Shown here: piece after piece, positions 55,701 to 64,000 of the stretch
Numbering within the stretch: position 1 is the stretch's first letter
Layout: every line of letters starts with the position of its first letter
Origin: Chondrus crispus
Taxonomy: Eukaryota > Rhodophyta > Florideophyceae > Gigartinales > Gigartinaceae
DNA: 64,000 nt
Assembly (NCBI RefSeq): GCF_000350225.1
Contig: NW_005179211.1
Span: 358,666-422,665 of the forward strand
Direction: 5' to 3'
Notes under the pieces: model-generated
What the model saw: only the letters and a program-made list of their open reading frames with translations
What the model was told of the DNA's origin: nothing
Databases searched by the model: none
Made by a program: the position numbers and the translations under genes

Positions 55701-56609
55701 AGACTCCGACCTTCGCGACGTTGTCCTCTTCGTGAGGGCTAATAGGAAGAGTGTCGGCGACGAGTGTGCAAATGGGAAAACTCCACGGTAGCGGCCCAGA
55801 GTGCCGCAGAGGATTCGGATTTCTACGCCGGCTAAAACATAACCAGAAAAAGGAGACTGACGTTAACGAAAATTTTGTTGTCCACCTTGTTGTAGTACTG
55901 GAGTGAGTGAGTTGCATGTAGTAATACTGACTTCAGGAGGGGCATTGTTTCTTTTACAGTATGATACAAATTGCTGTAAGTGGTCCTTCCGTGGAACACT
56001 GAAGCTCAACCGACTGGCCACTGCGCCGTTCTTCCGTCTCTCCCTTTTAAGCAACGACACCGACAACGGCTCAACTTGTGTTGTATGCGCTTGACAACAC
56101 CGCTTCAATGACGTGCAAGGTTGCTCGCGTTCTTAAAATTTTCGCGGGTGCGAATTCGACTCGGAAAGCTTGTCCACTGCATCCCGGGCAGCACGGGGTT
56201 TCAATTTGCTTTTCAGTGATACAAGGCGGAAGTTGTATACCGCTGCCCGTCATAAATGATGACATGTGTGTTTATGATTCCTTTGCATCACTTCGGCGGG
56301 GTTGTATCGTCAATTGACCCTCGCTTAACCTTCTTCCGTTAACACGAAACAACGAGGAGATGAGTGTTTTCGTTCGCTATCCATCCCCTATGTGCGACAC
56401 ACTTCAAGGCCAGCACACATTGCTTCCTTTCTGCCTTGCTTCTTGTTCTTCGTTTAAAGTATCCCATAATGTTCTGTAAGCACGCCTTCTACATTCCTAT
56501 ATATATCAGCTCACAAGTGGCCGCTTTGACTTCCCACAACCTACCACATCCTCTCAAAACCCATCCAGTTACTCGTGCTTTTTTCCTTCTCTACTTTCAG
56601 TCTCAAGCA

Positions 56610-57362
56610 ATGGCTCCCCGCAAGACTTCGACTAAACTTCCGTCAGTAGATACTATCATGACGTCAAGCATTGATATGACTAACGTTCGTCTCGCTCCGC
56701 TAGCCAGTGCCCAAAATGAACCCCGCAGCTCTTATTCTCCTCGCGCGAGGACCACTTCGCCGAGACGAGGTCTCGGCAGCCAAACCGACATGCCTGGTGG
56801 ACCCACACAGGATAGGAGTTCTGGGCGTGCTTCCGCATCTTACCAGCATTTCCCGACTCACCAGTCTGGACCGCCCAGAGCCAGTGACTCCCGTCGCGGT
56901 TATCAAGGAACTGCAGGTGGGCAAAGCTCCCCTATCGAAAGACGAACCTGCCGGGAATGTGGTAAGGAGTTTAAACGTCCCTCTGACGCAAACAAACACA
57001 TGAGCACCGTGCACGCTACTGAGAAGTCATTCGCATGCCGCGTTTGCAATCATAAGTTTGCTCGCAAAGACTACGTACAGGTACGTTTGGAGCTTCCAAT
57101 TTTCGTCGCCCAAGTCACGATGGGCCGTCCCCGTATCGATTCTGCGCTCAATTTTGAGAATTCCTTGAGAATAGGCTTCTAACTATTCTTGGTCTTGTTG
57201 TGCACTGTATTGTTTTTCAAATCTGGGAATACTGGTTCGCAGAAACACGAGAAAAGTCAGCACGACATTAATCCCTCTCTCTCCGATTATCAGCGGAAGA
57301 GGCTCTGCAATGCCGAGAAGAAAAGAGAGCAGGATAGGACGCGCTCCCAACAGAAGAAGTGA
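56610..57362 (+). CDS. Two-finger C2H2 zinc-finger protein, second copy
   Basis: Exons 56610-57080 and 57243-57362 encode the same 196 residues as 39182-39934, with the same intron and upstream TATA (56498). Both copies keep about 250 bp or more of identical upstream sequence, so both may be expressed from identical promoters, doubling the gene dose. Confidence 0.8.
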
Positions 57363-57467
57363 TGCCTGAAACAACATAACACGGCCTACGTCCCCTGAAC
57401 GCTGATAGAAGCAACTAATTTTTACCCCTCCCTTCGAAGATAGAACACAACTTGAAGATGATAACTT

Positions 57468-57806
57468 TTAGTAAATTTTGAGTGAAGAAAATTGAAAAAG
57501 CCACTGTTGTGAAATGCACACTTCGCAGGAGCAGATTCCCTGTCGTTGGGCTATACACACGTCATTCAGTAAATTGATCGAACCTATGAGTATAAGCCAG
57601 CAGTGTTTAACATCCTGCTCTTTTTCAGATATAGCTGGAAGTTCCGAAAGTTCTTTATACTTCTTCTGTCGCCATTTTTCTGCATATTTTGGCACATTCT
57701 CTTCAAAGTGTGCCGAGTTGCACATTTCTAACATAGCAAAGATCATGTTGTCATTGTTACCAAATGAAACCCGTTCTTCAGGCAATTTGGTGTCGACAAG
57801 TGTCAC
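57468..57806 (-). CDS. Hypothetical ORF, second copy
   Basis: Identical to the 112-codon frame at 40040-40378; not recognised. Confidence 0.25.
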   Translation of the reverse strand: MTLVDTKLPEERVSFGNNDNMIFAMLEMCNSAHFEENVPKYAEKWRQKKYKELSELPAISEKEQDVKHCWLILIGSINLLNDVCIAQRQGICSCEVCISQQWLFQFSSLKIY

Positions 57807-58788
57807 ATTGCGAAAGGGTTCATTTGCAAGCTTTATCTGAGCGCTGGCTGTACAATGACACTTCGCAAACCCCCGCCATCATGTACTGTAGGGGAACTCC
57901 ATTAGCTATGCTGCATCCCCGTTTCCCGCCTATCCCTGTTTGCCGCATGCCATCACGGTACGCCGTCAGTATTTGCGATTCTGGCCTGTAAACATTGGTT
58001 CAATGCATACTTCGTTGGGGGGAGACTGGTCTACTCGTGCTCGTACTGTACCTTCAGTGAGCTTTGCGTGTGCAGGTGCTTCAACACTGTGCGCCCTACC
58101 GACACTTCTTGCGCTACTGCAACGGTTCGCCCTACCGACACTGTTCAGCCTACTGACGGTTCAGCCTACTGACACTGTTCGAACCGACACTGTCTGTTCC
58201 TAGGAAAGCATCAACTGCTCGAAATAGGATAGGATACATATCGTAGAGGGTTGTCTGCAAAGCCGAAGAGAGAGAGGGGTACGGAACATCGAACGAAGTA
58301 AACTTCACGCTTTAGTGAGCATTCACCATTAGCATTCATAAGCAAGACTTTGCTAAGTGCCTTCGCGCATTGTCCCCGCGCTCGTGTGCGCTGCCCTCGG
58401 CTCGTGCGCACTGTCCCTGCGCTCGTGCGCACTGTCCCTGCGCTCGTGCGCATCTCTACCGTCACACACACTCGAGACGCCGCCTTCGGCGTCTCCCCCC
58501 AAGACGCACAACACCACGCGGTAGAATACTGCACTATTGGCGTACTGCAATACTCATGGGGAGGATCTCGCAAATCACTTTTAAAACGTGGTTTTATTTT
58601 TAAAAAAACCGTCGCAATTGATTGTCGAACTTTTGTTCTATATTGAGCGTGATACGCTTGCAGCAATGCACGCCTTGCTTTTCTAAGATGCATACACGTG
58701 TCAAAAGAGGTGACAAGCGGTTTTAACCTGCACTACTGGCGGTTTGCACTACTCACAACTGCACTATTGAGGAGATACTCTGTAGCTG

Positions 58789-58793
58789 CATAT
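58789..58793 (+). other. Empty target site of the copia element
   Basis: A single CATAT in CTGCATATCAAACG, where copy 1 has CTG-CAAAT-copia-CATAT-CAAACG. It proves that copia entered copy 1 only. Confidence 0.88.
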
Positions 58794-59102
58794 CAAACGA
58801 AACGTGGTGACCATACTGACGCTCTTACGGACGCTCTGTGTGTCATGATAGCCATAGTCAGCCGTACGTGCCCACGTAACACAGGCACATACGCTGCTCG
58901 TCACGCGACGGCGGCGTCTGCCTCTTAGGGCGATCTGGCTTCGAGCGGACAATAAACGAGGTATCCTTCCTTGCACCACAGGTTATGGACCCGACTGTAG
59001 TACAATTCCGTGCCACAACCCCCCGGGGAGATGATAACCGCGCGAGAGGGCGGGTGCTACTGTAGCGAGTGGGCATACACGCGCCCGCCGCCGTGTACAG
59101 TA

Positions 59103-61216
59103 CAGTATAACCCCCCTATAGGAACGGGGTCGGTGGAATCTAGTCATATTCATAGTGAGGGGTGTATCCGTCGAAGAGGAACACTTTTCAAATATTTTAC
59201 ACGTGTAGCCTAGCCCCAAAAGGACGATATTTTCGTCTGAATGGCGCTATCCTGCTGATCACGCCTTATTTCGCGCTGAACACGAGAAATACCTCCTGTA
59301 GTGTGAGCATAGCCTCCGTACTGCTCCATAATAAGCCTTGCAGTAGCAAGGATGCGTAGCTGCTTCCGACGGGAAGGCAAACTTGGAGGGTTTGACCTTC
59401 TATATCTTCATTCTCGCCTGTATCTGTCATTCCATTAAGAACAAACCCAATGATTTCATCATCTGTGACCTCCGCCGTTGCACTGTTCTCTGAGGGATTG
59501 TTAAGAAGTGTTTCAACAAGCATCGGACGATCTACTGTGCGTACCACATCTGATATGTCATCTCGCAATGACGTCAACTCATTTTCAACCCCCTCCACTG
59601 CAACACTGTCTATATCTCCATCAACCAGTTTAGTGTGACGCCAGCAATTATAAATTGCTTCGGCAGGAAGTTCATTCCAGCATTTCTGAATCCATCTCAT
59701 TGCTTGCAAAACATCGACCTTGTAAATATTCCTTTCAGCAATATCAATGTAATCCTAAACCCTTGCAATTTGCAAGCGGCGATACCGACATTTGACGGCA
59801 GCAATAATACCCGCATCACACAGTTGGATCAAAGATGTCGTGTTCGGAGGCAAAAATATAACGCGCGTGTTCGAAAGGTTTAAAGCGGCAACTTCGTGAT
59901 CTTTTCCATGGGCAGAGCAATTGTCCAACAAAAGAACTACTGTCCTCCCACGAAGTCGCACATGAGTGTTAAAACGCTCTAACCATTCATTAAAAAGTAT
60001 CTTTGTCATCCTGGCTTTGCATTCCACCTGTAGTCAAATCCCAATTCTACTCCGCTCTTTCTTCTAAATGCCCTTAGTTTTTCTGCCCGCCCAATGATTC
60101 GCAACGGAAGTTTGTCCGTACCAGTTGCATTGCAGCACGCAAGACATGTAATGCGTGCTTTGTCTTTTTTAGTTCCGCTTACCTGCTGTGCGGCAATTGT
60201 GCTATCAGGCGCAAGACAGTACTGAAGTCCGAACTCGTCAGCGTTGTATATATCTTCATGCGCATATGTGCGGATTTTTTCCCTGAGAGCTGGCAGTACT
60301 TCCGTCGCCACAACAGTTTCGGCAGAGGCACTTTCGCCGTGCATTTTAATGCGTCGAAGTCCGTGTCTTTGTTTGAATTTGTACAACCAGCCGTTGCTGA
60401 ATTTCATATCAATCTTTTCACTGTCTTCGAGCTCGTTTTTAACCTCGCCTAATATCCGATTTGCTTTTTCTTTGATAGCAAGATCTGAAAGAGCAACACT
60501 CTTGCTTGCACAATCAGATACCCACAGAGCAAGCCCTTCGTCTAGGCGATCATTGAAGAGTGGCCCGCGCCGCTTTTGATTCGGAGTTGCAGAGGTTGAG
60601 AGAGCTGCTCTCTTGGCAATTATTTTGGAAATGGTCGGCTGCGGCAAAGGATGGGAAAGATTGAAAGTGTGTACTGCCCACTGTCCAATGGCTGTCTGAA
60701 CCACGTTTCTGCCGTCTGCTTTTCTTTTGTCGATCTCGTGAAGTATCTTTTTCTTTTGGGAAATTGTGAGACGAACTCTGGCCATGATGCTGTCTGTCAA
60801 ATCGGTGTTGTTCATGAATTGCGACTTCACGATGCGCCACAGCTCAAAAAAGGGTCCGCCTAGACTAGATGCAATGCAGTACAGAGCTGTATTGCACTGT
60901 ATCAAGCAGAATAACACCAAGGGCATTCAATAAAAATGTCGTTACGAAATGCGCGGCCTAGAATGGATCTTTTTTGGATCTATCTGATCCGGTTGAATGA
61001 TCATTTGGAGATTAAACTATTATTATACGGAGGTTGCCAGAACCTGAAATTATAAGTGAAAATTAGGGCCCTATCCAAGAAGTGTATTCTTGAATTCGTA
61101 TTACTAGCACCCCCCTGAACAGGCCAAAAACACGGAACCAGCATCGGTGGAGCATGGATGTATTCGTTTACAGCGGTTATTCCTTTTGAGGAGATTCATA
61201 TAGAGGGGTTATACTG
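59103..61216 (-). mobile_element. Pogo/Tigger-like Tc1-mariner DNA transposon
   Basis: 2114 bp bounded by terminal inverted repeats: CAGTATAACCCCCCTATAGG at the left and its counterpart CAGTATAACCCCTCTATATG read from the right, two mismatches in 20. A TA is duplicated at both sides (59101-59102, 61217-61218); the uninterrupted LTR in copy 1 has a single TA (GTACAGTAGTACC near 46594). The interior holds one transposase on the minus strand. Confidence 0.93.
59266..60815 (-). pseudogene. Pogo-like transposase, two lesions
   Basis: Likely start 60815 or 60785 (MARVRLTISQKKK). The N-terminal helix-turn-helix is followed by a CENP-B/Tc5-type second HTH (FSNGWLYKFKQRHGLRR). The DDE core has NADEFGLQYCLAPDSTIA, LLLDNCSAH and LCDAGIIAAVK, supplying three acidic residues (D, D, D as in pogo). 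A one-base deletion near 60015 shifts the frame between NAK and RMTKILFNEWL. A TAG at 59755-59757 ends the second frame; after it the same frame continues (DYIDIAERNIY...) with an acidic C-terminus to 59266. The reconstructed length of about 500 residues is normal for pogo. Dead as it stands. Confidence 0.85.
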
Positions 61217-61879
61217 TAGTACCCCAAGGGTCCGACGTGGGACAGCCGGTAGCAACGGGCGTGGCCACTGGTAGTACGTGGTACAACCGTCGGCCGGGAT
61301 CGTGGCCACGAACACACGTGTATAATCCGTACGGAGGCTAACTAGTAAGTAGTAGTTAATGGCAGAAATTAATTAATTGTGTACAGTAGCTGGTACACAG
61401 TAAGTGGCAGCTACTGTAGAGGGACCGGTGTCCTGGCGTCGCACTCAGGGGTTAAGACCGGGGAACCTGCCCGTCCTAGTAAAGAGGAGGCAGACTCGTC
61501 TCCCTTCTCTTTACGGCTCAGTGCTAACACCGTTCCGGTTTCCCTTTTAGTCTCAGGCTTCTAACCTGTGACCGGCCGTCCGAATCTAACACCATCGTCC
61601 GGCTGCACGTCACCGGCGACGTGAGACTTCCCTCTTTTCGAGTCCATCCGTACGGTCTGCGTTCGCGCGTGGGTTACCCAGCGGCGCGCGCTCCCTTACC
61701 TCTAACCCCCCCTCGTTTCCGAGTGATCGGGACGAAGGTAGTTATACCATATTTTGGTACTCTCCTGGAGGGTATAATTACAAGGGATTGAGGCTGCACT
61801 GCATCGCCAGCGCGAGCAATTACCGATCAGATTGAAAGACGTCGAAAATCACCGCGTCGATCGCCAGTGATCACCGATG

Positions 61880-62283
61880 ACGAACCGTGCGGATTCCGCC
61901 GGAGAAGATACCGCCTCCGGGCGAGCAAGTACCCGCAGTAGCAAAGGCGCACAGCGCCCCCGGATCTAAAATCCGGAAGCCCTGCTACGCCCGCCGTCCA
62001 CTAGGGGCCAGAAGCCCCCTTCTGTTTCGGACACCACCGCCGGGCTACCGGCTGGTGGGGGAAACCGCGTACAAGTACTGTACGACGCGTTACTCCCGCG
62101 ACTACAAACCTGGATGGAGGATTTCCTCGCTGAGTAATTACCTCAGGTCGTCCAGGTTTGCCTCGACCGAACGGCACCAAGACTGGTGGCGGAGCATGCG
62201 GACACCGCGCTCTGCGCCCTGCTAGACGAGAAGATCGCCCCCTCGTACGCGACGAGGTGGTGGCAGCGCTCGCCGCGGAGGAG
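61880..62283 (+). pseudogene. G3 gag start, second copy, inactivated
   Basis: The position matching the ATG of copy 1 is ACG. GAA codons became TAA at two positions (near 61968 and 62136). These lesions are absent from copy 1, so they arose after duplication. Confidence 0.75.
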
Positions 62284-62951
62284 TGTGGGATAACTCCTCT
62301 CCGCCCTGGGTTGGGTGAGAGGCGGAGGCTATAGCCAGGGAGCACGCGGCGTGGACGCGACGCGCTAATTGAACCGATCGGACGAGCTCGCGAAAAGGGA
62401 GTGGCTCACTGGCCGGTTACGCGCAGTCGCCCCGTGGTGCGTGAACGGAAGCGACCGGTAACGGGTTAGAAGCCAGCGCGCGCGATAGACAACCGAAACG
62501 GACGTATATAGGCGCGAAAGGGACGGGGGCGAGCTTGCCCCCGTTTACTGGTGGGGACGGGTGCCAGGTCTTAACCCCGCAGAGGGATGCCTCGGACACC
62601 TGTCCCAGTACAGTAGTACAGTACCTGCCGTCTAGTGCGTGCCGGGTACTGTACACAATTAAAAAGCTAGCGCCATAATTACTACTACCGCACGGACGCT
62701 GCTACTACACGTGTGCACTACTGTACACGCGTGTTGCTTACAGACTACCGCACGGACGACACGTGTGCTAACGCGCACACGTAACACGTGTAGACTACCG
62801 CACGGACGACACGTGTGCTACTGTACACGTGCGCCCCGCCACGACCGGTTGGTACACGCGCGCGCTCCCTACACGTGGGCACACCCGCCCACGTGTGCAC
62901 CGTCACGGCCGTCTGTACTGTAGACCAACGCGCGGGCCGGTCGTTGTATCA
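62284..62951 (-). repeat. G4 3' LTR
   Basis: 668 bp. Read on the minus strand it starts TGATACAACG and shares with the G3 LTR the order AATTGTGTACAGTA, GGGACAGGTGTCCG, GGGGTTAAGACC and GGCTTCTAACCCGT. It is thus a related but distinct LTR family. Confidence 0.7.
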
Positions 62952-62970
62952 CAGACCCCCTTCGTTATCC
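62952..62970 (-). other. G4 polypurine tract
   Basis: On the minus strand GAAGGGGGTCTG precedes the LTR start, similar to G1 (GAGGAGGGGGCCG) and G2 (AAGAAGGGGGATC). Confidence 0.55.
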
Positions 62971-63108
62971 GTCGCCACATCCTCGTGGCGACCCAATTTC
63001 CTTCCCAGCGGCCTCTTCCATCTTTTCCCTAACCTGCGCGCGCGATGACCCGACGGAAGCCTCTCCGCGCGGCCGACCACGCCTCGTGGCTCTTCACCGA
63101 CCTGACGG

Positions 63109-63116
63109 TATATAAG
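63109..63116 (+). promoter_or_regulatory. TATA box upstream of the G4 antisense ORF
   Basis: TATATAAG about 165 bp before the ORF start at 63281, followed by a pyrimidine-rich leader. It points to transcription from inside G4 in the direction opposite to the element. Confidence 0.5.
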
Positions 63117-63280
63117 TCAGGTATGTCGTCCGATTCGGAGAGTGCGTCTTCTGCTTCCTCCCACGCGAATCCCCAGAACCACCAACTTCCACACAACACT
63201 CCCCCACACTTCACCACCACTCCTCCCATTTTTCCCCCGACGACAACATTCCCTTATCCCAGCTCTTCCGCAGACCAACC

Positions 63281-63982
63281 ATGGACCATCGCAACACCCC
63301 CGCGGACGCGTCTCCGATCGGTTCGCCGTCGAGCTCTGGAAGGGCTCCGGCGTTACCCGGGTCGATTCCCGCGTTTCAAGCGCGACGCACTCGCCGCGGC
63401 GAGACAGAGTCGACAACCGATTTGGCTGAGCCCGCGACGCGCTTGCGGGCTGATGCGTCCGATCCGGTCGCTCCGCCACCGATAGAAGAACGACCGACAT
63501 GGCCCTTGCCGCCGCCCTCCGACGGCGCCGCTCCAAGAACGGTTGAGGCGGGCCCGGCGAACCCCGCGGTACTGCCCCCGCCTCCCATGTCGCCGCTGCC
63601 TGCCGCGGGCACGGCGTCGCCAAGAGCCGACTTCGGGACTGTGCGTGAGACGCCGGCACTGCCGGCTGTCTTGCCCTCGCAGCGAACCGAGCAGGGGTCG
63701 ACGCTACCGCTCGGGCGGGTCCTCACGACCCCCAGCGCGTCGAATTGGTTGAAAAGTGGCTTCAATTCCGTCCGGTCGCTGCTGCCCGGGTCCTCGATGG
63801 ACCACCGGCGGCGGCGAGCGCGGCGACGCGCATCCGGTCGCAAGCCTCCGATGACGTTCGACGAATACGTGCGGCGTCGCCTCTTGGACTCGGCGCGATT
63901 CCAGGCGGTCTCTGCGAGCCATGCCATCGTGACTCCATCCGGGCGCGGTAGTGTGGCGCAGCAGAATCGGGCAGGAGCTTGA
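63281..63982 (+). CDS. Antisense accessory ORF of G4, N-terminal part
   Basis: 233 codons from MDHRNTPADAS, antisense to G4, in the same place relative to its 3' LTR as the antisense ORFs of G1 and G2. Residues 1-165 are Pro/Ser/Ala-rich and disordered, like the G1 ORF; then comes a basic helix (RRRRARRRASGRKPPMTFDE) and DEYVRRRLLDSARFQ, reminiscent of the G1 segment ITLAEFLSRDALR. It ends at a TGA 18 bases before the window edge, probably premature or a frameshift, since the G1 and G2 proteins are longer. Function unknown. Confidence 0.45.
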   Translation: MDHRNTPADASPIGSPSSSGRAPALPGSIPAFQARRTRRGETESTTDLAEPATRLRADASDPVAPPPIEERPTWPLPPPSDGAAPRTVEAGPANPAVLPPPPMSPLPAAGTASPRADFGTVRETPALPAVLPSQRTEQGSTLPLGRVLTTPSASNWLKSGFNSVRSLLPGSSMDHRRRRARRRASGRKPPMTFDEYVRRRLLDSARFQAVSASHAIVTPSGRGSVAQQNRAGA

Positions 63983-64000
63983 CAGGCCCGATGGCGCCAC

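Larger units (their letters stand above)
52539..58788 (+). repeat. Duplicated block, copy 2
   Basis: Same order and sequence as 35111-41388: intergenic region with possible minus-strand exons, the inverted repeat (55320-55366), TATA box, zinc-finger gene, hypothetical ORF (57468-57806), and minisatellite. No difference seen from 52539 to 58313. From 58314 differences accumulate. Confidence 0.9.
58996..62283 (+). mobile_element. Gypsy element G3, second copy (LTR and gag start)
   Basis: The LTR (58996-61751, interrupted by the pogo element) and the primer-binding site (61755) and gag start match copy 1 at about 94-95 percent. The 205 bp before the LTR also match, so this is a duplicate of the same insertion and not an independent one. 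It is cut at 62283 by element G4; the rest may continue beyond the window. Confidence 0.75.
62284..64000 (-). mobile_element. Gypsy element G4 in reverse orientation, 3' end only
   Basis: An LTR (62284-62951) starts TG and ends CA on this strand, next to a pyrimidine run that is a polypurine tract on the minus strand. The insertion lies cleanly in copied G3 gag after GGAGGAG; a target duplication of AGGAG (62279-62283) is predicted at the far end, outside the window. The sequence right of the LTR is the 3' interior of G4 and holds a plus-strand ORF, antisense to the element. Confidence 0.7.

Noticed and set aside
62283..62284. Rearrangement breakpoint ending copy 2
   Set aside because: The sequence right of it starts with a clean TG LTR end, so an insertion of G4 explains the loss of homology better.

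Overview
The window is nuclear DNA of a photosynthetic eukaryote, most likely a red alga. The main argument is a nuclear one-helix (HLIP-type) thylakoid protein at 29258-29602. It carries a simple phenylalanine-containing N-terminal plastid transit peptide (AFVSAAP near residue 6) and no preceding signal peptide, which fits a primary red plastid. Short GT-AG introns, a secreted tyrosinase, and small gene islands between GC-rich nests of Ty3/gypsy and Ty1/copia elements agree with this. I cannot fix the species from sequence alone.

Layout. (1) 1-24531 is a decayed chromovirus (G1) whose 5' end lies outside the window. It is split by a second chromovirus, G2 (7306-19357, target duplication CAAGA), and G2 in turn carries a solo LTR of its own family inside gag (8114-8761, target duplication CCCGT/CCCAT). 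(2) 24533-28024 is a patchwork of PIF/Harbinger remains: a nearly complete transposase, a Myb/SANT-like ORF1, fragments and a relic LTR. (3) About 28100-41388 is a lower-GC gene island with the one-helix protein, a degenerate-looking paralogue, a two-exon secreted tyrosinase and a two-exon C2H2 zinc-finger gene. (4) 41389-46281 is a copia element with one uninterrupted 1388-codon gag-pol and 131-bp LTRs. (5) 46489-52538 is a third gypsy element (G3), decayed and cut off before its integrase. (6) 52539-62283 is a second copy of the block starting inside the last part of tyrosinase (35111). Its first 5.77 kb looks identical to the original. It lacks the copia insertion and carries a pogo-like DNA transposon (59103-61216). 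(7) 62284-64000 is the 3' end of a fourth gypsy element (G4), inserted in reverse into the copied G3 gag.

The most unusual observation concerns the gypsy elements. G1, G2 and G4 each have a long open frame on the antisense strand between pol and the 3' LTR. Two of these (G1 and G2) share a weak but specific motif, and the third (G4) has a similar proline-rich N-terminal region and a TATA box upstream. This looks like a family-wide antisense accessory gene of unknown function.

The insertions can be ordered. G3 inserted, then the block duplicated. After that, copia inserted in copy 1, and pogo and G4 inserted in copy 2. Most gypsy genes are broken by stops, frameshifts or loss of key residues. 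The copia element, the one-helix protein, the tyrosinase and the zinc-finger gene look intact.
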